From Xanthobacteraceae bacterium (GTDB lineage Bacteria; Pseudomonadota; Alphaproteobacteria; Rhizobiales; Xanthobacteraceae), in assembly GCA_030043175.1 (NCBI GenBank), contig JASHYD010001423.1, positions 1 to 10,264 on the forward strand: a stretch of 10,264 bases of DNA. Direction: 5' to 3'. The translations under genes and the position numbers were made by a program. This document shows positions 1-8,154 of this stretch, piece after piece (position 1 is the first letter of the stretch; each line of letters starts with the position of its first letter). The notes beneath the pieces were generated by a model. It was not told the origin of the DNA and made no database searches. It worked only from the letters and a program-made list of their open reading frames with translations.

Positions 1-27
1 CGATTAGCGACCTGATACAGACTACCT

Positions 28-3000
28 CTACCTCTCAGGAGGACCCGACTTGAGACCATCCCGATTCGGGATGAGCGCCTTTGGCAGCGTCGTCTGCATC
101 GTCGGTTTGTTGCCACGGGTCTCCTTGCGTCGGAAATACCGGCCAGTGCGCTCGCGCACGCCTTGGAACGTGACATAGAGCATGGGGATCACGAACAGCC
201 CGACGGCGCTCGCAGCGATCATTCCGGCAAAGACGGGCGTCCCTATGTCGTGTCGGCTGATCTCGGCGGCGCCCTGAGCGACCACGAGCGGGTAGACGCC
301 AAGGATAAAGGCGAACGAGGTCATCATGACGGCGCGAAAACGCGTCTGCGCGCCGAGCACGGCTGCTTCCTGGATATCCGTGCCCCGTTCGCGCTGGTCC
401 TTGGCGAATTCGACGATGAGAATGCCATTTTTCGCCGACATCGCTACCAGCACCACCAGCCCGATCTGTGCATAAAGGTCGAGCGACAGGTGCCAGATCA
501 GAATGCCGATGAACGCGCCCAAGACCCCAATAGGCACCGACAACAGCACCGGGACTGGTATCATCCAGCTCTCGTAGAGGCCCACCAGAAACAGAAAAGC
601 GAACAGCACCGCGAGGCCAAGGATCGCTCCGGTCTGTCCCGCCGCCGACACTTCCTGATAGGCGGTCCCGGTCCACTCATAACTGTATCCGGCGGGCAAA
701 GTCTGTGTGGAGACTTGTGCAACGGCCTCCAGCGCCGTGCCGGACGACGTGCCTGGCGATGGGCCGCCTTGGATCGGAATGGCGCGGTAGTTGTTGTAGC
801 GCGTGATCACCTGCGGTCCAACGATCACACGCGCGTTGGCGACCGAGCGCAACGGCACGTCGGCGCCGTATTTGTTGCGAACGTAGATTTGCCAAAGCGA
901 AGGGAGGTCATTGCGGTCAGCGGCCTCACCCTGGATATTAACCTGCCATATGCGGCCGAACAGGTTGAAGTTGTTGATATAGATGCCTCCCAGCGTCGCC
1001 TGCAGTGCGCCGAACACGTCGTTCATGCTGAGCCCCAGCGCCTGTGCCTTCTCGCGGTCAATGTCGAGATAAATTGATGGATTGTTGGCGGTGTAGGTCG
1101 AAAAGACGCGGCTGAGCCGGGGGTCGCGATTGGCATTGGCTATGAAACCCTGCATCACGCTGTTCATCGCCGAGGGCTCCTGCCCTTCGAGCCCTTCAAG
1201 CTCATATTCAAACCCTCCGGTGGTCGACAACCCGATGATTGGAGGCAAGTTGAACGGTATGACGGTTGCGGTTCGTATTTGCTGGGCTTCGCCGAACAAC
1301 CGCGCAATCAACGCCTGCGCCGAGTTCGCCGCGCCTCTGCGATCCGAGAATGGCTTCAAGGTTGGAACAATCAAGGCTGCATTAGGTTCGCTGACGCTGT
1401 CGAGAATCGAAAAGCCGATGACGGCGAACACGTTCTCCACCTGCGGCATGGACTTGAGCACCGCCTCGATGCGCTGGACCGCGTCCCCAGTGCGAGTGAC
1501 CGATGCGCCGTCCGGGAGTTGCACGGAGATGAAGAATGCCCCCTGATCTTCTTCGGGAAGAAACCCTGTTGGTGTGCGCAGCGAAATGAAATAGATACCG
1601 GCCGCACAGGCCAGCACCAGCAGAGTGCCGAAAATCGATACCCGCACCAAGCGCCGCACGATCCCTGCATAGCCGTGTCGGACATTTTCGATCCGCTGCA
1701 GCACCCATCCTATCGGTCCACGCCTCTCCCCCTGACGTTTTAGAAACACTGCGCACAGCGCCGGCGACAGGGTTAGGGCATTGACCGCGGAAATCAGCAT
1801 CGCGACGCTGATCGTGACGGCGAATTGCCTGAAAAGCGTTCCGGAAACGCCAGGCAGAAATGCCACCGGCACGAATACAGAGAGGAGGACCAAGGTGATG
1901 GCAATGATGGGCGCAGTGATTTCGGCCATCGCCTTTTTCGTCGCCTCGGCAGGGCTCAGGTGGGGTTCCTCCTCGAGGACCCGTTCAACGTTCTCGACGA
2001 CGACAATCGCGTCGTCGACGAGAATGCCGATCGCCAGCACCATTGCGAGCAGCGAAACCGTGTTTGCGGTATAGCCCATCAGCAGCAACACCGCGAAGCT
2101 GCCGATCACGCTGACCGGCACTGCCACCGATGGAATCAGAGTCGCGCGCAGACTCCCGAGAAACATGAATACCACGACCACGACGAGCGCGAAGGCAATA
2201 ACCAGTGTCGTCAAGACGTCACGGATGGTATCTTGAACGAAAGTGGTCGTATCGTAACTGACCAGATACTTTAGGCCCGCTGGAAAGTGCTGACTCAAGC
2301 TCTCCAGGTTCGCCCTGACCTGAGCGGCAGTCTGTATCGCGTTGGCGCCAGGAGAGAGATTGATACGAATCCCCACTGCCGGCTGACCGTTGACGCGGGC
2401 CTCCACGTCCTGGTTCTGCGCACCGAGCTCGACCCGCGCGACATCGCGAATGCGCAGCAAGGAACCGTCAGGGTTCGCGCGCAACACGATACTCCCGAAC
2501 TGCTCAGGAGTCGTCAGCCGGCCCAGCGTCTGCACGTTCATCTGGAATTGCTGATCGTTGCTGATCGGCCTCGCGCCGATGCGGCCAACCGGTGCCTGAA
2601 CATTTTGCGCCTGTATGGCGGCGATCACATCGGAGGGCGTCAGGCTCAAATTGTCGAGGCGCTTAGTGTCGAACCAAACGCGCATCGAATAATTGAGAGT
2701 GCCAAATAGCGAGGCTGAGCCGACACCGGGGGTGCGGGACAATACGTCCAGCACGTTGATCACCGCATAGTTGGTGATAAATAGCGGATCTTGTTTACCG
2801 CTCTCGCTATAAAGTACGATGAACTGCAGTATCGCTGACGTTTTTTTCTGAACGGCCAGTCCCTCGAGCTGGACCTCCGGAGGAAGTTTTGCAAGAGCGG
2901 TTTGCACGCGATTATTGACGTTGACCGTGTCGATATCGGGATCGCTGCCAAGCAGAAAACTGACCGTCAAGGTGTAGCTGCCGTCGTCGCCGCTTGCCGA

Positions 3001-3240
3001 TTTCATGTAGATCATCTTGTCGACGCCAACGACTTGCGCCTCAATCGGTTGTGCGACGCTTGATTCGACCACGGCGGCAGAGGCGCCGGGATAAACAGCA
3101 GAAACCTGGACCTGCGGTGGGACGATATCCGGAAACTGCGCAATGGGAATGCGCAGCAGAGCGAGCAGGCCAGCAATCGTGATAACCACAGCGATAACGA
3201 CCGCGAGCCTCGGCCGATCGACGAAAATTGTCGAGATCAT
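28..3240 (-). CDS. RND efflux transporter inner-membrane pump (HAE-1/AcrB type)
   Basis: Inner-membrane pump of a tripartite efflux system. It exchanges protons for hydrophobic or amphiphilic compounds and passes them, through the periplasmic adaptor, to an outer-membrane channel. At 1070 residues the length is normal for the family. A first membrane helix lies at about residues 11-30, followed by a large periplasmic porter domain. Helices at about 340-500 include [14 protein letters not shown], with the paired proton-relay aspartates D409 and D410. A second porter domain spans about 560-865, and the last helices (about 870-1025) carry the relay lysine K937 in AMSAKNGI. The start is the ATG giving [11 protein letters not shown]. 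It overlaps the restored adaptor stop as ATGA and has no Shine-Dalgarno site of its own, so it is probably translationally coupled. The frame stays open upstream to 3546, but that part is adaptor coding sequence in another frame. The gene is intact, unlike several neighbours. Substrate cannot be read from the sequence. Confidence 0.95.
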   Translation of the reverse strand: MISTIFVDRPRLAVVIAVVITIAGLLALLRIPIAQFPDIVPPQVQVSAVYPGASAAVVESSVAQPIEAQVVGVDKMIYMKSASGDDGSYTLTVSFLLGSDPDIDTVNVNNRVQTALAKLPPEVQLEGLAVQKKTSAILQFIVLYSESGKQDPLFITNYAVINVLDVLSRTPGVGSASLFGTLNYSMRVWFDTKRLDNLSLTPSDVIAAIQAQNVQAPVGRIGARPISNDQQFQMNVQTLGRLTTPEQFGSIVLRANPDGSLLRIRDVARVELGAQNQDVEARVNGQPAVGIRINLSPGANAIQTAAQVRANLESLSQHFPAGLKYLVSYDTTTFVQDTIRDVLTTLVIAFALVVVVVFMFLGSLRATLIPSVAVPVSVIGSFAVLLLMGYTANTVSLLAMVLAIGILVDDAIVVVENVERVLEEEPHLSPAEATKKAMAEITAPIIAITLVLLSVFVPVAFLPGVSGTLFRQFAVTISVAMLISAVNALTLSPALCAVFLKRQGERRGPIGWVLQRIENVRHGYAGIVRRLVRVSIFGTLLVLACAAGIYFISLRTPTGFLPEEDQGAFFISVQLPDGASVTRTGDAVQRIEAVLKSMPQVENVFAVIGFSILDSVSEPNAALIVPTLKPFSDRRGAANSAQALIARLFGEAQQIRTATVIPFNLPPIIGLSTTGGFEYELEGLEGQEPSAMNSVMQGFIANANRDPRLSRVFSTYTANNPSIYLDIDREKAQALGLSMNDVFGALQATLGGIYINNFNLFGRIWQVNIQGEAADRNDLPSLWQIYVRNKYGADVPLRSVANARVIVGPQVITRYNNYRAIPIQGGPSPGTSSGTALEAVAQVSTQTLPAGYSYEWTGTAYQEVSAAGQTGAILGLAVLFAFLFLVGLYESWMIPVPVLLSVPIGVLGAFIGILIWHLSLDLYAQIGLVVLVAMSAKNGILIVEFAKDQRERGTDIQEAAVLGAQTRFRAVMMTSFAFILGVYPLVVAQGAAEISRHDIGTPVFAGMIAASAVGLFVIPMLYVTFQGVRERTGRYFRRKETRGNKPTMQTTLPKALIPNRDGLKSGPPER

Positions 3241-4480
3241 TTTTGTACCCCCGGCCCTGCCGGCGGCTGGGCCGTGCCGGGCGTCGATTTGGCGCCGCCC
3301 TCGCCATTTGCCACAACAGGCGTGATGAGCGCTGGCGGCGGACTCGCTGGGCCGGCGGACACTGCTTCGCCCGGCCGAACGCGTTGCAGCCCCTCGCTGA
3401 TCACGAGTTCGCCCTCGTTGAGTCCGCTTGTAACGACTGCCGTCGATGGCGTTGACTGACCAAGCTGAGGCGACGAATCTGCGCCTTGCCCTGCGCGTCA
3501 ACGACATAGACGTAATCGCCCTGCTGGTCGGAGAGGACGCCAGCACGGGGGATCGCCAGAACTGAAATCGGCTGTACGCCTTCGAGCAGTACGGTCACGA
3601 ATTCGCCATCCGTCAACTCGCGCGAGCCCGGCTGCCCTCCCTCCATGCCCGGGAACACCGGATTTGCAATAACTCCGCGGAAGGTGAGCGTGTCGGTATT
3701 TTCGGTGATTGTTGGAGACACGTAGTCAAGCCTGCCGCTCTGCTCATAAATCCGGCCGTCGGGCAGGCGCAATTTGATGACGACCGCGCTGAACCCGCCT
3801 TTGGCGGCATACCGGTTGCGCAGGTCGAGTGCGGCACGCCCCGCAACCGGAAAGATGACATACATCGGGTCCTGACTAACAAGCGTAGCCAGAGGCCCGC
3901 TCGTCGCAGACACCACATTGCCCTCGGTGACTGCGGTCGCGCTGATCTTTCCGTCAATGAGGGCGCGAATTTCAGTGTAGCCGAGATTGATTTCTGCCGT
4001 TTGCAGCTGCGCTTTTGCTCCGGCAATTTGCGCCGCCAAGGCGCGCTCGGCAGCGAGCGCAGAATCGAGATTCGACTGCGGTCCGGCCGACCTCGCAAGC
4101 AGATCCCTGGCACGCTCCAGCGTCTGCTCGGCATTGAGGTGCTGAGCCTCCAGTTGCTCCACCGCCGCCTTGCTGGCATCAACCAAGGCCTGAAAGGGGG
4201 GCTTCTCTAGCTGATAAAGCAGATCACCCTTGTTGACCTCAGCCCCCTCGACAAACAGCCGCTTTTCGAGAAAGCCAGTGACCCGGGCGACGAGTACAAC
4301 CCGGCTGATCGCCTGGATCCGACCGATGAACTCATCGCTTTGGGTAATTTGCTGGCGCTCCGCGCGGACCACGCCGACGGCCGGGGGACCGCCCGGTCTG
4401 GTCTGTCCCGCGACACCCCCCGAAAACAGGTTGAGCGCGAACATCAGCAGGAACCACAGAGCGCCAAGTCCGCGAGCCAT
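3237..4480 (-). CDS. RND efflux periplasmic adaptor (membrane fusion protein), frameshifted near the C-terminus
   Basis: Periplasmic adaptor that joins the downstream RND pump to an outer-membrane channel. The start ATG at 4480 ([10 protein letters not shown]) follows an AGGAGG site. A Sec-type signal peptide covers about residues 1-25, with no lipobox cysteine. A beta/lipoyl region follows (about 55-93), then an alanine- and glutamine-rich coiled-coil hairpin (about 94-165), the second lipoyl half with [15 protein letters not shown] (about 166-180), and a beta-barrel (about 200-310). The usual proline of RAPIDG is leucine here. As read, the frame ends at TGA 3401-3403 after 359 residues, with an unrelated tail after QIRRL. 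Restoring one base near 3467 (CTCAG read as CTCCAG on the coding strand) gives QLGQSTPS and continues as typical adaptor C-terminus ([20 protein letters not shown]) to TGA at 3237-3239, for 414 residues in total, overlapping the pump start. Whether the lesion is real or a sequencing error cannot be told here. Confidence 0.9.
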
Positions 4481-4485
4481 ATGAC

Positions 4486-4491
4486 CCTCCT
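4486..4491 (-). promoter_or_regulatory. Ribosome binding site of the efflux adaptor
   Basis: AGGAGG on the minus strand, 5 bases before the ATG at 4480. This decides the adaptor start. The same frame is open upstream to a TTG at 4591, but the extra 37 residues precede the signal peptide and do not resemble an adaptor N-terminus. Confidence 0.8.
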
Positions 4492-4511
4492 GAAAGTTGG
4501 CGCGAACGGTC

Positions 4512-4551
4512 CGGAGCCGCCGACTCCGAACCTGCAAAACGTTGCACGCAA
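4512..4551 (-). promoter_or_regulatory. Overlapping short inverted repeats in the efflux operon leader
   Basis: Three dyads sit 32-71 bases upstream of the adaptor ATG. CGGAG (4512-4516) can pair with CTCCG (4524-4528) around a 7-base loop. TGCAA (4533-4537) and TTGCA (4542-4546) are inverted around 4 bases. TTGC (4542-4545) and GCAA (4548-4551) are inverted around 2 bases and share the middle arm. Such positions suit a repressor site or a leader hairpin, but arms this short also occur by chance. No clear -35/-10 pair was recognised nearby. Confidence 0.25.
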
Positions 4552-4647
4552 GTAAGGCACAAAGGCGGTAGTTATGGCTTGCGCGCATCAAATGATAGAG
4601 GCTGGCAAGGGATTTGGGAAAGAAATTGTCGTGCAGGCGGTTCGCCA

Positions 4648-4685
4648 GCGTATCGATATCGAACGTCTGCGTATCGATATCGATA
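4648..4685. repeat. Two copies of a TATCGATATCGA palindromic motif spaced 21 bases apart
   Basis: GCGTATCGATATCGA occurs at 4648-4662 and again at 4669-4683. The first copy contains the perfect palindrome TCGATATCGA (4653-4662). The second extends to the perfect 14-base palindrome TATCGATATCGATA (4672-4685). The palindrome centres are exactly 21 bases apart, two helical turns, so two dimers would bind the same face of the DNA. The pair lies about 170-205 bases upstream of the adaptor ATG. This is the layout expected of a TetR- or MarR-type operator controlling the efflux operon, but no such regulator gene is in the window. The binding role is inferred. Confidence 0.45.
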
Positions 4686-4977
4686 GAGCCTTCGTAGGTT
4701 TTGTTGAGCGGGAGGTGGGCGCTATCATGGTCGCCCCGGATTCCTTTTTTGACCGGCGATCTGCGCCGCAGTCGAGCAGTCGTCGAATTCGCTTCTCTTT
4801 ACGAGACGCCAGCTGTTTATGGAGCCCCAATTTTTTCCGAGAATAGGTGGATTGATGACCTGCGGCGTCGATCTCAAAGGCGTCTGGCATCAGCTCGCCT
4901 GTACCTACCGTAAACCGAAAACAGCGTCGATCGCATGCGAATCGGCCGATAATCACGGTGATGGGCGATCTCCTCAA

Positions 4978-5957
4978 GTGATCTGGTACGCCGTCGCCGG
5001 GCTGTTGCGGTCGCGCGCAGGCTTGCAAACCGAAATTCTCGCCCTTCGCCATCAGCTCAATGTGCTGACGCGTAGGTCGCCCAAGCGGGTTGCCGTCAGC
5101 AATATCGATCGCCTGGTGTTTGCGGGGCTCTATCACCTGGCTCCCGAGGTGTTGGACGCGGTGAAGATCCTCAAGCCGGAGACCATCATCAGATGGCATT
5201 GCGCTGGATTCCGAGCCTGGTGGCGCTGGAAATCAAGGCCGCGCCGCGGTCGGCCCAGGACACCTGATGAGATTCGCCAACTCGTTCGTGAGATGAGCGT
5301 GGCGAATCCGCTATGGGGCGCTCCCCGCATCCACGGTGAACTCCGTAAGCTCGCATGAATGTCGGCCAGACCACCGTGGCGAAATACATGGCGAAGCGAC
5401 GACGGCCGCCGTCGCAGGGCTGGAGGACCTGTGTTCACAATCAGCCGACGCCATCGCGTCGATCGGCATGTTCGTGGTGCCGTCGATCTCGTTTGGGCTT
5501 CTGTATGGACTTCTCATCCTGCGGCAGTCCCGCCGCGAGCTTCTGTGGCTTGGGTGCGACAGCCCATCCCAATGCGGAATGGCTTGCCTGTGCGGCTGGG
5601 ACGAGCCTCCACGCTACGTGATCCGCGACCGTGACGGCGCGTATGGCGCTGCTTTCATTCGGCGCATCCGGGCCATGGGCATTCGCGACCGACCGGCCTC
5701 GGCGCGTCGCTTTGGCAGAACGGATATGCGGAGAGGCTGATCGGCTCGATCCGACGGGAATGTCTTGATCACGGCGTCGTCGTTGGCGAGCGCCATCTTC
5801 GCCACGTTTTCCCATCGTAGCAAAAATGCTACAACGAGGTCAGAACGCACCTATCGCTGCAGAAGGACGCGCCGGTTCGGCGTGATGTGTGACGCACAGG
5901 GTGCGCGCGTTCGTCGCCGATCTTGGGCGGGCTACACATCAATATGTTCGAGTTTGA
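4978..5957 (+). pseudogene. Degenerate integrase-core (DDE, rve-type) transposase
   Basis: Remnant of a roughly 350-residue IS transposase of the kind with an N-terminal helical region and an rve integrase core. It can be followed through shifting frames. From GTG 4978: VIWYAVAGLLRSRAG, LALRHQLNVL, ILKPETIIRWH and NPLWGAPRIHGEL, to a stop at 5356-5358. Then VGQTTVAKYMAKRRRPPSQGW (5361 on), SIGMFVVPSISFGLLYGLLIL, TAHPNAEWLA, GWDEPPRYVIRDRDGAYG, MGIRDRP, LWQNGYAERLIGSIRRECLDH and YNEVRTHLSLQKDAP, ending HQYVRV-TGA at 5955-5957. Lesions: single-base losses near 5353, 5442 and 5704; a one-base gain near 5567; loss of about six codons near 5588; a stop at 5818-5820; and a further indel near the 3' end. 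The first catalytic aspartate, usual in the SMDMFVVPT context, is glycine here. The element is dead. Terminal inverted repeats were not identified. Confidence 0.85.
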
Positions 5958-6068
5958 GTTTCCAACAGGGACAGGCCCGCGCACAAACGCGCACATGATG
6001 GCGACGAGGCGTTTCGATTCCCCGATGGACTCCCATCCCGGAAGGGGCAAATACCGCCGAAACGATAC

Positions 6069-7412
6069 TTACGAGTGAAGCTCATCGAGCAGCGCTCGCG
6101 CATTTTTGAGATCGGCGGTATCGAAGCCTTCGTCAAACCTCTCGTAGACCGGTGTCAATATGGCCAGCGCCTCGCTGCTTCGCCCTTGACGCTGTTTCAG
6201 GCGAGCGAGGCTGGTGGCGGAACGTAACTCCCATGACAGCGCCCCCTGCCGGCGCGCCCAATCGAGTGACTGCATGAACGCGCGCTCAACAGCGGCCGTG
6301 CCATAGCCGCTTAACAGTTCGAGCTCGCCTTTGACGCGCAGCAATTCCGCCATGTGCCAGCACGCCCCACGCTCAGCCTCGAGGAGTGCTTGATCAATTA
6401 CGGCGCGGCCCTCTTCCGCCTTGCCGGCCAATCCCAGGGCCTCGGCGAGATCGGTGCCTAAAAGTGGATAGAATGCCCGAGACTGCATTTTCCGGAGCAC
6501 GTCCAATCCGACACGGAGCAGCCCCAATCCCGAATTGGTGCTGCCACGTTTGACCCACACCATTCCCTTTATCACAAGTCCGTACCCGCGATAGACTTCT
6601 ATGGAGACTTGGTCGGCTTGCGCCAACAGTGCGGTGACGCATTCCTCGGTTGCTGCGAGATCACCGGCTCTGAAGCAGACGAATGCCCGCGGATAAGCAA
6701 GGCGTTGCAAAGCGAGGGAGGATGATTGATCGTTCGGGCCTCGCCTCAGGCGGGCGGTGCGGACCGCTTGATCCGGCAAGCCCTGCGTCCACAATACGCT
6801 GGCAAGAACGCTCAGCGCACTGGTTCGCTGATCAAACACGAAGCGAGCGGCATCGGCGAGTCGCGGTACGGAAGGAACTCGCTCTAACGCTCGTTCGAGA
6901 TGCCGCCGCGCACCAGGCTGATCTCCGATGGCCCAAAGCGAGTTGCCGATCAGTCGCCCCGCGGTTACCGCTCCAACCAGGCTTGTCGTGTCTTTGGCTA
7001 CGGCGGCGAACTTGTTCGCAAGATCAAGCGCAGTTCGCAGGTCGTTGCTGCGAAAGTGAACCAACCACAGACTATTCAAGGCCCTGAGCTGATAATCCGC
7101 GTCGCCCAGCAATTCGGCAAGTTCCAGTGCCCGTGAGGACACCTTCCGAATTTCGTCGTGTGTTCCTCCGGTCCACCACAGCGCAGTGTTGTGCCCTATT
7201 TGCAAAAGCATCTCATCGCGGGTCATTCGCGCGTGAACACCGTCGAGACTGGCAATTGCCTTCTCCATCCAATTCCGGCACTCGCTCACCCGCGACGATC
7301 TCAAGCGCAGAGATAGCCGCGTGATGTGGCGCTTGGGCTTCGGCGATGGTGTCCGGAAGCGGGGCCAGGGCCGCGTGACGGACTCGGCTGTCGGCCTCGC
7401 GCAGCGAGCCAA
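6069..7412 (-). CDS. C-terminal TPR-like fragment of a winged-helix/ATPase transcriptional regulator
   Basis: The coordinates span the whole open frame from TTG 7412; no start is convincing. Recognisable similarity begins at about 7289 (VSECRNWMEKAIASLDG) and runs to the end, so about 400 residues are meaningful. They form an alanine- and leucine-rich helical array with TPR-like repeats (RALELAELLGDADYQLRAL, GARRHLERALERV, GELELLSGYGTAAVERAF) and the family-typical end QSLDWARRQGALSWELR, GFDTADLKNARALLDEL. This matches, from memory, the C-terminal half of large (about 900-1000 residue) regulators with an N-terminal OmpR-like winged helix, a central AAA/NB-ARC-like ATPase and a TPR sensor region. 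The first two parts are missing: upstream frames hit stops at once (TAG and TGA near 7435-7450), and no P-loop is present. It is probably a 5'-deleted pseudogene. The 167 bases from 7413 to the next gene hold nothing recognisable. Confidence 0.6.
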   Translation of the reverse strand: MARCARPTAESVTRPWPRFRTPSPKPKRHITRLSLRLRSSRVSECRNWMEKAIASLDGVHARMTRDEMLLQIGHNTALWWTGGTHDEIRKVSSRALELAELLGDADYQLRALNSLWLVHFRSNDLRTALDLANKFAAVAKDTTSLVGAVTAGRLIGNSLWAIGDQPGARRHLERALERVPSVPRLADAARFVFDQRTSALSVLASVLWTQGLPDQAVRTARLRRGPNDQSSSLALQRLAYPRAFVCFRAGDLAATEECVTALLAQADQVSIEVYRGYGLVIKGMVWVKRGSTNSGLGLLRVGLDVLRKMQSRAFYPLLGTDLAEALGLAGKAEEGRAVIDQALLEAERGACWHMAELLRVKGELELLSGYGTAAVERAFMQSLDWARRQGALSWELRSATSLARLKQRQGRSSEALAILTPVYERFDEGFDTADLKNARALLDELHS

Positions 7413-7579
7413 CGCCCGGCCGCAACGTCGTCATTCCGGCGACGGGAAGCTACGGGCAGCCAGCTTGGCGAACAAGCGGGCTGCCGAAGCCGCTCAACGT
7501 ATGAAGTCTCCCTCCTGTCAGGCCCCAGCCACCCGGGCCGGGAACATATGACCGGAAAGGCCGAATCCGCATCAGTCTG

Positions 7580-8101
7580 CTACTTCACCCTGGCCTTGAT
7601 CTTGTCGAGTCCGGCCTTGGCGCAGGCTTCATCCTTAGCGCCGCCGCCCTGGGCGCCGTTTGCGCCACCGAAGCCGATCGCACCGATGACATCGTTGCCG
7701 GCCATGATCGGTACTGCACCCGGCCTCGGGAAGATGTTCTTGTCCGCCTCGAGCTTGGCCTTTAGGGCCGGGTCTTTATCCATCTCGGACGCGATCTCGG
7801 AGGTCGGCTTCTTCATATCATTGGCGAGGACAGCCTTCTTGGGGCTGAGCTCCGCGGAATTCTTCGACGAGCCATTGGCCGACACCAGGACGCGCAGAAC
7901 GCCACCAGAATCGACCACCGCGGCACTTCCTTTCACGCCTGCCTCAAGGCAGGTGTTGACCGCGGTCTGCGCGGCCTCTACGGCGAGTGCCGAATCCAGC
8001 CCCCGCGCGGGCGGTTGCTGCTGCCCGCCTTGCTGTGCGAACGCCGTGCTTGTCATGGCGGCAAGCGCAAGCGCGCCGAGTATCGTGAGTGGTCGGATCA
8101 T
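7580..8101 (-). CDS. Exported GlcG/HbpS-like (DUF336, haem-degrading family) protein
   Basis: A 173-residue protein starting MIRPLTILGALALAA, with a Sec signal peptide probably cleaved after AFA (residue 22), so it should act in the periplasm or outside. The mature part begins with a glutamine-rich linker (23-32) and then shows the GlcG/HbpS fold pattern: AAQTAVNTCLEAGVKGSAAV, VVDSGGVLRVLVSANGSS (62-79), a helix with KKAVLAND, and the closing PGAVPIMAGNDVIGAIGFGG (127-146) and AKAGLDKI. Relatives bind haem, corrinoids or small metabolites, and many have no assigned role; the ligand here is unknown. The start is fixed by GGAGG at 8111-8115, nine bases upstream. The frame is open further upstream, but that sequence belongs to the preceding gene. 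It lies 53 bases after the lectin-like gene on the same strand, so the two are probably co-transcribed. No strong terminator was seen after it. Confidence 0.85.
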   Translation of the reverse strand: MIRPLTILGALALAAMTSTAFAQQGGQQQPPARGLDSALAVEAAQTAVNTCLEAGVKGSAAVVDSGGVLRVLVSANGSSKNSAELSPKKAVLANDMKKPTSEIASEMDKDPALKAKLEADKNIFPRPGAVPIMAGNDVIGAIGFGGANGAQGGGAKDEACAKAGLDKIKARVK

Positions 8102-8110
8102 CGAGGGAGT

Positions 8111-8115
8111 CCTCC
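8111..8115 (-). promoter_or_regulatory. Ribosome binding site of the GlcG-like gene
   Basis: GGAGG on the minus strand, nine bases before the ATG at 8101. It supports the start with the signal peptide over the longer open frame beginning near 8248. Confidence 0.65.
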
Positions 8116-8154
8116 AGGTTCGTTTTGAGTGTTGTTGTCGCAACGCGGCGTGAT

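Larger units (their letters stand above)
4492..4977. other. Non-coding stretch between the efflux operon and the transposase remnant
   Basis: Nearly 490 bases without a gene I can support. The part next to the adaptor (to about 4690) holds the inverted repeats and the paired palindromes listed separately, and probably contains the efflux promoter. The part from about 4850 to 4977 probably belongs to the left end of the insertion sequence that carries the transposase remnant, although I could not identify a terminal inverted repeat. Frames on both strands stay open for 70-200 codons through this stretch, but none resembles a known protein, and several are open at once, as expected by chance at this base composition. 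Confidence 0.5.

Noticed and set aside
163..1077. A 304-codon plus-strand open frame
   Set aside because: Antisense shadow of the intact pump gene, with composition rich in H, R and D and no recognisable domain.
3241..3546. A 102-residue N-terminal extension of the RND pump in the same open frame
   Set aside because: This stretch is the adaptor C-terminus in another frame. The pump family begins at MISTIF, and that ATG overlaps the restored adaptor stop as ATGA.
4588..5199. A 203-codon minus-strand open frame over the non-coding stretch and the transposase start
   Set aside because: Its right half is antisense to recognisable transposase sequence, and its left half resembles no protein I know. 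Several other frames are also open there.
7326..8153. A 275-codon plus-strand open frame
   Set aside because: Antisense to the GlcG-like gene, which has a signal peptide, family motifs and a ribosome binding site on the other strand.
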